The notes below the pieces were generated by a model. It was not told the origin of the DNA. It saw nothing but the letters and a program-made list of their open reading frames with translations, and did not search any database. DNA of 64,000 nt. It comes from Porogramme epimiltina (lineage: Eukaryota; Basidiomycota; Agaricomycetes; Polyporales; Polyporaceae). Shown here piece by piece: positions 44,809 to 57,200 of this stretch. The first letter of the stretch is position 1; every line of letters starts with the position of its first letter. A program made the position numbers and the translations under genes. The stretch lies in assembly GCA_900155495.1 (NCBI GenBank), contig FTLJ01000046.1, positions 2,385-66,384 of the forward strand, given 5' to 3'.

Positions 44809-45410
44809 GAGGGAAAGAATCAAGGCAGGATTCAAGCACACGAGTGGTATGGACGATCTATTGCGGCGGTGCAGGTACTTAGGAACGTGGCACTGAGCGG
44901 ACTGCGATCACGTCAAATTTAATGTGGATGCGCGGATGATGGAGAGGAGTGCGAACTCACCTACAAGCCTTTGTCAAATGCTGGGATTGTGTAGTTTGCT
45001 CGGCGATCCACACCGCCATGCTGACACTAGGAGTAGCTCAAGCATTGAGGCCTTGGGAGTAGATTGAGCTGGTCTGTCTATCAGTCAAGCCTAAGCTTGG
45101 GAGAGAATGATGTGATGCCGATCCCCGCCGGTGAGGCACGAGGTTTGGACTCGGAAGCGGTCTTTGCGGAGAGTGCAAGCTGGATGATTCGCGACGGCAA
45201 GGATCGGCACGGATCGGCGCAAGCGTGTCGTGTGAAATTCACAAATACAGCCAAATACCACTAGGCCGGCGCTTATGGTCATCTTTCGTCACCACCGCCT
45301 CGGGAATCCCTCTTCGCATGACGGCACCACGGCAGCACGACCTCCACAATCTCACAGGGATGCATTGCAGGAAGATAGTCATCAGTGATTATACAAGTGG
45401 AAAATACACG
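44809..45410. other. Interval between the tandem paralogues A and B
   Basis: About 600 bases with no supported gene. It includes the promoter of copy A and the 3' flank of copy B; no leftover homology to either coding region is visible, so the duplication junction seems to lie outside the genes. Confidence 0.4.
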
Positions 45411-48400
45411 CTACAGATGTCCATTTCCTTCGAAATTTTCTGCGACAGACAATGATCTCACCAAGATGTCGCTAATCCTACTGATTAGGGCTTGCTGCAT
45501 TTCTTGCTGCGTTGTCGTAAGGCGTGTTTCCAAGTCGCCGAGCTTCTTCAGCTGTTCCTCCATCTGCGTGAATTGGCCCTGCAGCCTCTCAAATTTCTCA
45601 TCCATAGCGGTCACGCGCGCCTCCACACGGGCCAGGCGGCTCTCGAGCGTATCTTCCTCTGCCGTGCCGTTCTGCGCATCCACGGGCGGTTCGTCTGATG
45701 GGTCGTCTTCTCGTGGCCGGCAAAGCACGGTTGGGTGGATGTACGCGTGCCGTGGGCCAAACGACTCAGGCGACTTGGCTCCCTTTCCGCAACAAGTCGG
45801 GCAAAGGAAATCGTCTAATCGGGAACATTTGTGGTCACCGGAAGATCAGGGCAACGCGCACGAAGAGGCGTACCTGAGGGACCTCCGTAAAACCACTCTG
45901 GCTGTGTGAATCGCCTCGGGCACGCCGCACATGCAATGAGGGTCTTTGACTCGCACTCGAAACAAAGGTAACCTAAAGGAAACGGAGCCATTAGTACTGG
46001 GCACGGAGCGCGCTGATTAAGACAAACTCACCTGAGCAGTCAAGGCAGTACCATGACTCGCCGTAGTAGACGTTTTCCATGCACACAATGCAAGCCCATA
46101 TTTGAGGGTCAGTGGGCTCTTGCAGTTCCTCACCTGCGGGGGACTTGGGCGGAGTGTCATCGGCGTGTTGCATCGGCGTATCCTTCGCGCTAACATTGGC
46201 GGGTGAGCCCGGGTCGACCGGGTCTCCAAGAACAGGTGAGGAGACTTCTGGCGGCGGAGACTGTTGGGTGACCGAAGGGACAGCCTCTAGTTTGACATCG
46301 CCCGCTGACATCTTTTCGTCGTTCGTGTGTCCGGGACCTTCCTCTGCCGGGCCTTCAGAGAGCCTCCCTTCCTCTTTGCCGTGCTCCGTGCTCTCCGTAT
46401 CCGGCGCGCTCTCCTCCATCTGGCGCGGCCGCTCTGGCGGCCTATTCTTGGGCGATTCCCGCATTCTCTCGAGTGCCTCTCGCGCGGTCGCGACGAGCGT
46501 CGGCCACTGGAGCGGGAACACTGCTGTCCGAAGCCTGACGTAGTCGTGCGTCGGATAGTGTGTGTAGAGGCCTTCCGTAAGCTTTGCTGCGAGGCACGCT
46601 GGGGAGTCACATAGCGTCACTGTGAGCCAGAACGTGTCCATCCTGGTACATTCGAGGCAGACGTTCTGTGAGCCGCGGACGGAGTGCTCAACTGGATCTC
46701 TGCAAGCGCACGTATCGGACCTGTGAGCTCGGAAGTATCAGTCGCTGTTCCTTCGGCCCGGGCACAGTCCCAAAGGACGAAGCAGAAGGGAAGACTCACG
46801 TCGACCAGAGATGGTGGCTGTTGCGATACATTGCGAGACTTTCGTAGAAGAGCACATCCTTCAGGGTGCAGGCGTTCCTGTTTCGCACCAGGTCCGGAGT
46901 GAGGTCGTAGTTGCGCGGAGCGATTCTTTCCCGCTCCATCGTCAAGTAGGTGTTGCGCGTGTCGCGCCGAGCGGCGAAAAAGGACCACGTCCACCAGCGC
47001 CGGCGGACGTCGTCTATGGTCGCCGTCATGGCGTACTTCCAGAGCGCGCGGTACTTAGCACTGCGGTCTTCCGACTCCAAGACCATGGGGGGAGGCCGAA
47101 AGATCATATACTCCTTGGGAATCTTCTTCATCACAAAAGACCAGTCGTAATCATCTGGGGTGGCGTATGCGCGGGTCCCGACGACGGTATATTCGTCGAC
47201 GAGATGGCCGGTATAATAGACCTTGAGTTCTCCGTCGTATTGGATGATCCATTTCACCTCAGGCAAGCCGCCTTCAACCGCAGTGTACGTGCCGGAGACC
47301 TTGAAGGCATCACCATCGAACTCGATGCCAGATGCCGTGAAGTCTTCCCCATCTTGATCGGAGTAGTGGAAGTAAAGTGATAGCATAGGTCGTTGGGGGT
47401 ACGTCTCCGACGTGTACATAAACGCACTCCATTGACCCAGTCTAGAAAGCACAAGTGAGTGATTAAGCCTGAGCAGCGCATGGAAACTTCACTTACATTG
47501 CGCGGAGGGGGAGCGGAGATACAAGGTCGGCCTCAGTGTCCTCTTCAAAGTGATCGTACAATCTTGTATCGAGAGGAAGCCCTCCTGTTACGCGTCCAAT
47601 TCCGTCTAAGGTTGGTTCTGTCTCGTCTAAGGGTTCGTAGTATGTGAATAGGGCGTTATGTTGGTTATCGAATGTCCAGAACTTCCGAGGCGCTGCCACG
47701 TAGTGGAACTTTCGGAATCGTCAGCGAGATCTACTGCGTACAGGACGCGACTGACTCCTACTTACCATTCCATACGCGAACCGACCAAACTGTGCGTCTA
47801 GATCTAGCTTCTGGTGCTCGAATAACGCTGGAGTTTTACAACTAGAGTCAAATGTTGTGCTGGTGCGCAAGAGAAATGAGAGCACACCAGCAAGCTCTTC
47901 CCGTCGTCGAGTTGCTGCGCCGAAAACTTGGAGGAACGACGAGTACGAATCTTCCATCTCGTAGTCGGCTAGGACAACACTTTTCGCTGCCTGGACCTTG
48001 CGCCAATCGTGCTCAAGCATGAGGTAAGCCAAAGGGAAGAAGTACTGCAGAGCGACATGAACATTTGGATCCTGTAAACCACTGGGTGCATTACCTTTTC
48101 CAGTGGACCTTGTCCGACGACCAGCGAAAGCGTATCCGACGCATCGATGCGATACTTGATCTTCTCTAGGTTTCTGCGGAAGTGGTCCTCCTGATACTGA
48201 AGAAATGGTTGAAAGCGATCCAGGAGAAGGTCGTTCTCGAGGGCCGCCCCGTTGTCTTCGAATCCCTGGATGAATTGCATGACTTGCCACCAAATATCGA
48301 AATATTTGTCCACCGCGATGCGATTCCGAGGAAGGACCTTGGGAATGGTGTCACGGATCCAGCTGAGAAGTTTGAGTATCTTCGTAACATAGGTATGCCC

Positions 48401-50597
48401 GACGAGCCGCCATCCTATGATAAGAAGGGACTGTAGTGAGCTAGATGGGCGGAATAGACATCCGATGGGGTGCACTCTACCTATTGCCCAGTACGCCATC
48501 CAATGAGGTATGCTGAACATTTGGTCAGTACGCGCCCAAGTGAACACTAGTTGGACGTACCTCCAGGTCAGCTCGGATGGCCGGGTGTCCATCAGCCTAT
48601 TCACTTCTGCGATAGTAACGTACCCAGACGCGTCTTCGTCAAATGCGTCCATGAGGGGCTGTAGCCAGCTCACTCCAAGGTACTCAAGAGCCCACTGGTC
48701 ACTATCACTAATACCCGGAGCAGCGAGATCGAAGAGCTCCCGAAAGAACTCTTGCAACGACATCACGAAGACACGTGCTTTGACGCTCCCTCTCCAATTC
48801 TGCAACATCGTTTAACCTTTGGTATATGTTTAAAACGTGACATAATGGAACTTACCATGTCGTGCCAAACGCGGCGGAGGATCTAGAAGGATATGGTCAA
48901 CGTTGACGCTCTTCGTAGTAAGAAATAGGACCCCGTACGGGATCTTTGACGCGCATGTGTGGCCCCTGCGCGATCGCGTCTGTGACGACGCCGATGACTC
49001 GATCGTTCTCCGCACGGATATACTGCTCAACTCTCAGCGCAAATTTGCCACTGAATGTGTCGAAATTCCGCTCGAGTGCGTCGTCGATGTCCTCCTTCAG
49101 TTCCGCCTTCAGGTCTTCAAGCGTGAGCCGCGTCCTTTGCCCTCGAGAGCTCTTGCCGTCACGCGGTGCTCGAGTGCTGGGATCATTGAGAACGTCGCCG
49201 TCCTCGGCTGCCGCTCGGTTGGAAGTTATGGAGATGTCGAGCGCGATGAGCGACTTGAGCACTGCATCGTCTTTGCGAACCTTCGATTGGCCTCCATTTG
49301 CCTCTATCTCAGACGTTATGCGTCGCTCCTCTGCACTGATGAACTTATTGAAAAGTTGCATGACGGCATCCAGCCTAGAAGCACAGAGGCCTTAGTTTAT
49401 GTTACATCCAGTAGTTCGATACAATCTCTCACTTTGCATCGATACGGAAGTTCTGTTCCTTGATGTCCGTCAGTGAGTTAGCGGTATGCATCGTTAGCGC
49501 AAACTCGAAGTCGTTCTTGCGCTGGGCGAATGTCTTCGAGAACTCGGTTAGTTTGTCCGCCCACAAGGGGCCCTTGAAGACCTTCGCGAGAAGCCTCTTC
49601 TTCAGGAATGTGTCACAGAAGTTGGCGCATGCCTTGATGTCGTCGGCTGTCTGTTTCGCTAGACTCTCCAAACGATCTTCAAGGACTGTGCCATCGAGTC
49701 CAATGTGCGTTCGGCTTTCGACATCCTTCAATCTGCCGAAGCATCAGCGACAGGTGCGCACAAATAGACTAGGTTCTTACTGCACAATGATGAGCATCAT
49801 GTCCTTCATGTCGACATAGAGAATCATGACACGGCGATCGTTCTCTTGTCGAGTGGATTCTAGATAATAGATTGCCTTGAACGCCAAGACCACAGCTGAA
49901 GGAGCATCGTTAGCGACATCGGCATAGATTCGCTGGAGGCTCTCGCACCTGTGACAGCCGGGTGAATCTTTGACACTTCATCCAGGCTTTTCATGAGCCA
50001 CGGGATGTTCTCCGCGAAGCGTTGAATGCCACGCTCCATCTTTTGGGCTATCTCCGTTGCCTCGAGGGCAGCCACTACTTGTGCCGCATCCTGTACAAGG
50101 GCTACGGTTGGAACCACTCGTTCGGCAACACCAGCAACTTTCTCTTCTGGAAACGCAATTGTCAGCATATGAGAAGCTGAATGGAGCGGCGTCGCCTTAC
50201 CCATCGACTCTAATGCCCGCTCGATCTTCTGAGGAGTGCGAGGATGTTCAATGTGCGAGTGTAATGGCGCCAGCTGCGCGAGTGCGGTATCCATTGCCCG
50301 ATACAGCTTGTCAGTAGGCGTTGGGGCTAACGGCTCAGGTACCGGCATTGGGATCAGCAAAGGATCAGGGACGGGCATGAGTACGGAAGGTGGCACAACA
50401 CAGCTGTCCTGGTTCAGGTCCGACGCGGGAGGTATGGCTGGGGTGACAGAAGGGGGGGTTGAGGATGGCCGGCTGGAGCTGCTGCGATCCCTAGTTGACG
50501 CATCGTCACTAGAAGGTCCTTGCGAATGCGCTGTATCCTTGTTGCCCGCTTTCTTTTGCGATCTGTGGAGGCGTTTTGTGAAGCCAGAAAAGGTCAT
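45411..50597 (-). CDS. Large multidomain EF-hand/zinc-binding protein of unknown function, tandem copy B
   Basis: ATG at 50597 (MTFSGFTKRLHRSQKKAGN), with an in-frame upstream extension to 50681 that I judge to be leader. Stop at 45411. The same domains as copy A occur in the same order and, as far as I can see, with the same intron positions: IERALESMGKATPLHSASH and MERGIQRFAENIPWLMKSLD; LAFKAIYYLESTRQENDRR; ACANFCDTFLKKR; a canonical EF-hand loop DEDASGYVTIAE (48640-48605); LPRNRIAVDKYFDIWWQVM; the beta-barrel (MLSLYFHYSDQDGEDFTASG, YYTGHLVDEYTVVGTRAYA); Cys-rich CACRDPVEHSV and VCLECTRMD; the ZZ-like WACIVCMENVYYGESWYCLD; and the coiled coil ESRLARVEARVTAMDEKFER. The disordered head and acidic linker differ most from copy A. 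Function unknown. Calcium and zinc binding follow from the motifs seen. Confidence 0.8.
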
Positions 50598-51225
50598 GGT
50601 GGTAGGCTTCAAATATCTCGTATGTTGACTCTGAAGAATTGAGAACTGCTGGCATCGTGTCTCGCTGAATATGATATTCAAGGACAGAGCCCAGCGCTGG
50701 GCAGCAAGAGTGACAAATTCAGTGTTGATTCGAGGCTACAAGGCGCTTATAGTCGTATTGTTGCGATCAATCCATCGTCGCGTATAGAGGTCAATGTTCC
50801 TCTTATGGCAGCTTCTCAAGCCAAGGCCAGGCCTTCCAGAGCGGCGACGATTTTTGGTGAGTCAAGCTATTGAACATCTTGATAGGCCTGGGTGTCGCCA
50901 GGCCTTACTTAGGGGGTGCTAGGACAATGGTGGCGGTGATGGCCCATGGGCGAGGTCGTTCCGGCTCGACTCAACGGCGCCAGAGTGAGAAAGTTATGCC
51001 CTAAACATGCGCAAATAGCGGACGCCACCCGCCACCCGGCGATTGGCCCCTGCCAGACGCGCAGTCACTGATACCTTGCTAGGGGCATGGCAACAGGTGT
51101 AAGGAGGGGTCTAACGTCGGGCATAACTACGAGTTAACAAGGAGCTATAAATCGAATGAACCCTGCGCCCTATAACTACATTGTCAACAACCACCGCCTG
51201 CAACGCGATCTCCGTAATATCCTCT
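50598..51225. other. Intergenic interval upstream of copy B
   Basis: About 630 bases holding the copy B promoter and the 3' flank of the helicase gene. No supported frame. Confidence 0.4.
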
Positions 51226-54200
51226 CTACGCGTCCGGGATACTGGGACTGACACACATCGTTCGCTCGGTGACCGCAACCGCATCAACTGACGTGAACGG
51301 CGAGTCGGAGGAGGCGAATTGCGATGCAGGGCCAGAGGCCAAGGTTATGCCGCTCGTGGGATCCAGCTCTTCTTCGTCGACTTCCACATCTTCGCCGTAC
51401 GCGCTTTCGTCGTCCATGTTCAGTGATGGCTTTGGAACCTTCTTAGGCATCTTCTTCACCGTAACAATACCTTTGAGCGCGATCTTCATCTCTTTATCAC
51501 ATTCCTGAGTCGCGGAAGAGGGGAGGCTCTGCATGAGGGTCTCAGCCTGGAGCGTGAGCGTCTTCAGCTTCTCGATGTCGCGTGTGCAGTGTACGTTGGC
51601 CGTAGGCCCGAGCGCTTTGTGGAGCTTTTCCGCTTCTCTGAACAGACGACTGTAGAACAACGTTAGAGAGAACAGAGTCGCGTTAGTGGCTGGAACAACT
51701 CACGTGATCTGGGTGAGTGACGATTGCACGACCTCGAGCTCCAAATGCTGGGCGACGTTGAACTTCTTCTTTGCGACACTCCGCGCCTCGTGGAGGTGGT
51801 CTTTCATCAGCTCCACAGCGACGAACAAGTGAGCAGCCGGGCCGAGGAACAGCATACGGTAGTAACGTCCGGGCCAAGTATTCCTCTGCGCCTGGGCTGA
51901 GAACGCGGCAAAGATACGTAGTCGTTTCCCCTGCAGCGCGGTGGGCTTAGGCGTGTTTGTGTGCGCGAGGTGGCGTTTGTACGCGTTAGCAATGGTATTA
52001 GCTGCGGCGATCTCCTGAGGGCTTAGAGCAGTGGCCAAGGCTTCAGAGCGCTCCGCGTCGATGGCCCTAGTGATACCGTCCACGTCGATCGCCTCCTCAG
52101 GTCCATCTTCATTTGTGACGTTTTCTTCCTGCAGCTCCGCTGCAGCTTCGAGTTCCTCTTCCTCCAACGTCTTCGCTGATATGCTGGTGGGAACGAAAGG
52201 CAAGGCCTCTGCTCGCAGGCCAGCAGACGGCGCGACGGAGCCGTCCGTCTTCAGTAACCACGGAATGTCTTCCGTTCGTGTGTACACTACGCGTCGAACA
52301 TTCGGCAGAGATGCCTTCGGAACCGAGACAGAGCTATGGTGCAGCTGCACCATCTCGTCTAACATCGACTCCGCGGCTGAATGGCGAACTGCTCTTGCTA
52401 AATGGCCCCAGTGCCTCGCGTTGATATATCTACAAGGATGGTTAAGATAACCTGCGAGCGTGGTGGAGTACGGCGCATGATACACACTTCTCGATCAGAT
52501 AGTGGTACGTTCTACCGGGTTTGCGCACTGTCGTGATAGCCCGGTGAATGTGGTTTCTTTCGTCAAACCGCCACTGGTTATAGCCCCCTATCATTAGTGT
52601 CAGCGACATGTAGACGGGCAAGTGAGCGACAACGACTTACACAGACAGATATTCTTGCATCTATACAACATATAGTAAGGGTGTGTACGCAATAATCAAA
52701 GCGCGGTGAGGGACGTACACCCTGGCGAAGAATGTGTTTCGGACGTGATTCCCTACACTAGAGAAGTCGCGGGAGTCGAATAGGAGATGACCTGGAGACC
52801 TCTATGAGACTTAAGCTTTCAACAACTAAAGCGACACACACTTACTTGCTCCGATTCCTGAATATATCTGTTCTAGGAAGTCTGCCATATGTTTTGTGTA
52901 CACCTGCGAGAGCTGAGTATCTCGAGATCGCAGGGACTCGCATTGTGGTATAATCCGTAGGAACCAACTCTTCGGAAGGGTGGTATCGTGCAGGGTTCCA
53001 TTCCTTCGGAGCCGGGTAGCGACCACCAGCGACGCACAAAGGTGGTCCATGGAGTCGCAAAGAAGGCCTATATCCACCGGAACCTTGTTCACCAGCACAT
53101 GGCTGAAACGTCGATTGAGCTACGACTTTGAGAAAATGAAATATAAGTGCACGCACTTCATAAACAGGATCCCTCTGTTTAAGGACATTCCATCGTCGTT
53201 CATCATCAAACTGAGGAGGTCGTGTACGACGTAAGCCTTGTCCGGCTCACGGCACAACATGAAGGGCCTGAACCAGGCCACAGACTGAATGCGTTGCAGG
53301 TACTCGGAGGCGTCTTTCTGGCTGAACTCTAGAGCCAGCGTCGCGATGCTTGCGAATACGGTGACGAATGTTCGCAAGGATCCGCGGGGGTCAAGCTCGT
53401 AGAGTGAGCCGCGTGCCCACGTAGCGACGACTTGCGTTCCTTCCTTCCACTCAGGAATGAGCCCAGGAATGAGGACATGGGGGCCACCGAGCTTGTAATG
53501 GGGAGGGAAGAGAGCGTCGTAAAGCAGGCGCAACCAATCTCTGGAATGTTCAATTAGCAATGTCGCATCTTACGGTTGAAGCAGGTACTGACCGCTGCAT
53601 CCGCAGAAACTCTATCGAGTTTTGAATAGGATAGAGTGTTTGGATGATCAGGATCTGAAGAATGTGGACACGGATACGGGTGTTATACGTCTCCGCATTG
53701 TGAGCCTCTCGGGGAAGATGCTGATGCGAGCATTCCGTCCTATTGCACTGGCTGAATATGCTGAAATGAAGGCAAGGACGGAGAGGACGCGCGACATAGA
53801 GACCATATGTCTCTCCAGAGACTCGATGAAGAAGGCGTGACTTCACAACCGACTTGACTAGGCGATCCAGTTCCCAGCGTGGGACAAGGATACCGTCCTC
53901 CCTTGTGAGGAAGTTGGGTGTGGAGCCAAGGTTGCACTTTGACGCGAGATACGAATCTTTGTGCAGAAGGAAGGAATCTTCTGTCGATATGCGGATGGCG
54001 AAAAGCTTGCAGATAGTGGGGTCATCGCACGGCGCCGCGACAGTCGCTAGCCCCTTTAACGCTCGCGCGTATATCAGGAACATCTGTAGTTGGTCGACAA
54101 TTTCTCTCAGGGACAGCGCATGGAACTTGGGCTTCGCCACGAAGAGGTGGTCGAAGCAGAGGAATGCGGCCGGGGTATTAAGGCGCTTGATAAATCTTGC

Positions 54201-57200
54201 TGCGAGCCTACGCAACGCGGGAAGGTCGCGTTTGGTGATTGCGTGGAACATAGAAATCTAAAGAACGGTGAGAAGCGGCGAATCGTCTACTTCTATCGAT
54301 ATACGCACCTCGTCGAGTGTATCAACCCCCACAGTCGACTCTTGCAGCCCATCGGTCAACTGAAGTAGCTTCATCACCGTGCTGGAGTCCTTCAGCATCT
54401 CCTCGGACACACCAACCCCACACGACAGACGCCGCCAGAGTCCGTCCAGCAAGCAGTCGAACGCCTTCTTCATGGAGGCCTCGTTGTTTGAGTCAAGCTT
54501 GAGAAGTCGTATCGCTTCCAGAACGTTGCCTTCGGCGAGGTGGAGCTCCGCAGCGTCGGCATACCGGCCTATGTCTTCCATGAGAGATGCACGGGCAACG
54601 TCGAGGCCGTAGTCGTCCATGTATTCTAGGGCTTCCTCGTCGGTCTCAAACAGCGCTCTGGCTTTCCTACGTGCACGGGAGAGCGATTAAAATCGGGTGG
54701 ACGAGATATGAGCAGCGGACTCACTTTAGTTGCCTTTCCCGTAAGAAGTACAGCCTCGATACGTCGACGATGCTATCAGCGACATGGGTCGCAACCTTGT
54801 CCTTGTGAGACTGAACTATGTGGACTGCCTCGTCGAACTTGCCCGCTTTACGATAATGCTGGGCGGCAAGCGTATACTCCGCGGCGGAGCTGTAAGCTTG
54901 TGCAGCCTTATAGTCGTCCTTAGAGTGCACGTAGCATTCCGCTGCAATGCGGTAGTAAGCCTTCTTCTCGGTGACGGCATCTTGGGCGGAGGTGGCGAAA
55001 GCTTCGGCCGCATCGATGAACGCGAGGGCCTGGGCGGTGGAGTCTCCTTTCGTGACAGGCGTGGATCGAGCGACTTCTCGCAAGTAATACGCGTGGGCTA
55101 CCGCCTTCTCTCGGAAAAGTCCAGCTCGGTCGTAACAGTGCATGGCTTGCATGTACCTTCTGTTGTTGAAGAGGGACAGCGCTGTTTTCGCCCAATCTTC
55201 CGCGGTTGATGACATGGCAAGACGAGGAACGTCAGTTCCAGGAGTACAGTTCTGAATTTGGTCCTTGTACGTCCATACGATCTGAGAAGATGGTCAAGAC
55301 TAGCGCTAGTTCGAATCGAGGTAACATACTCGCATCGGCTCGCCTTTCTCGGAGCCATCTGCAATCCAAAGGTTCTTGCGCGCTCGCGTGATAGCGACGT
55401 AGAGGAACTTCAACTGTAGTAGTAATAAGTGTGAGTGTGCATACGAGCATGCGGGAAGAACGCGCTCACGTCTCGGCAGACACCGCTATGTCTGGCGTCG
55501 TCAAACCGGGGTGCTGGATGCTTTGCGCGCTCTTCCGGGGGGATCGCATTCAGAACGACGCGCCATTGTGACAGGTCTACGGTCGAGTCTTCGAAGAAGT
55601 TGTACAGAAGAACCTATAACAGATAATAAGCATCCGATACACAGACCCACACCAAGGAACGTAGAGTTACGTCGTTGAACTCGAGACCCTTGCTCTCGTA
55701 GAGTGTCCTGATGACGGACAATGCATCAGCGCTGGGACGAAAAGTACATGGCACAGCGGCACGCACATGATGAGGCCGATGTCCCCTACTTGAGCTCGTA
55801 GCTTATCGCGAGCCGCGTCGTCTCGAACGAGTATACCTGTCCTTCGATCAACAACTTGACATGAGGACCAGTAGATTACAACCTACACTGCTCTGCACCA
55901 AACTCAATGTGGTTTCCCCTAGCGCGAAGTCAGATATGTCTCACGATCCACAATAGATGTGACTCACGATTCTCCGAACAAGAACTGCTCATACCGAACC
56001 GTGTTTTGGTCCCAGCCACTGAAGAATACCGGCTTTAGTCCATCGATCATACCCGTCTCCTGAGCGAGAGCATCGATTGCGTGTGGCCAAAACTCGGTGA
56101 TAAGTTGGATGACAGAGTGAGCGCAGTTCACGATCCCGCCATGGGAGCGATAGTTGACGGCGAGATGGAACGACTCCGGAGGTGTCTGCTTCTCGGCGAT
56201 TGATTTCGCGTTGGCCTACGTGGGATATTCGGTCAAAGCGGATCGGAATAGGGCGCTCGAGCAAGGAACATCTAGGCATACCTCTTCGTAGCGGTAGAGG
56301 AAGGACTTAAGGTCATTGAAACGGAACGCGCTACCTACGGAGATGGTCTGGGCAGTGTCCCCGGCCCAGAACATTCCGTTAGGGTTGCGACATAGTGTCC
56401 TCAGCACTGCGCGCGAGACCGTCAATGAACGCCGTCTGTTCGCAGTCGCCCCGAACGTACCGAGCGCGTCGATGAGTAAGTTGTCCTGTGCCTCGTCCAC
56501 ATAGCTACAGAGAAGAACGATGTCAGCTATGAACAAACATCTCAGAAGACGAATACATACATGAAGTCGATATCTTGCCCAGGAACACCCATGGTCTTCA
56601 GAGATTTGATGAGAGCATGCGTCCTACACACGATGAGCGCCCTATATATGCGCACGGACTAGTCCTCTCACCTATCTGCAGCGTCGTAGTCCCCTCTTTC
56701 TTTCTTTCGCTTGAGATACGCTTGGAATAGCTTGTAGATGCATTCCCGCTGGTTGGCGAATGTCCCCTGTGTGCGGTGGCTGAGGTTGTAGTAGGCTTGC
56801 TTGTCGAGGTACCCTTCTTCTCTAGTTAGCGCCTGCTCTGACCCCTTGATGACGCCTAATAGCAACATATCAACAACAATCGCGATAGCGCCTCGCATGC
56901 AACTAACCCATAAACTCTCCAAAGACGAGGGTCGGATCTAGCAAGAATCCTGTGGGTTAACTCGCGAAGTCCCCTTGAACAGAGCGGCTGGAGTACGCAC
57001 CCAGGCCTTTCGTGAGGGTTTGGGGGAAACGTGACCAGTACTCCTCCAAGAACGTGCCAAACGAAACAAACGAAGACCGCCGCTGTTGCATGTAGTCGTT
57101 CGACGTTGCACCGCCGCCCGATTGCGGATCCTGGAGTTGAAGGGCGTTCTGGAGCGCTTTGGACGCCGCTTCTTCCTTCAACAGAGTGGACCGGCTATGG

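Noticed and set aside
55290..55330. tRNA B-box-like word (AGTTCGAATC)
   Set aside because: There is no matching A box, acceptor stem pairing or cloverleaf, and it lies inside the helicase gene.
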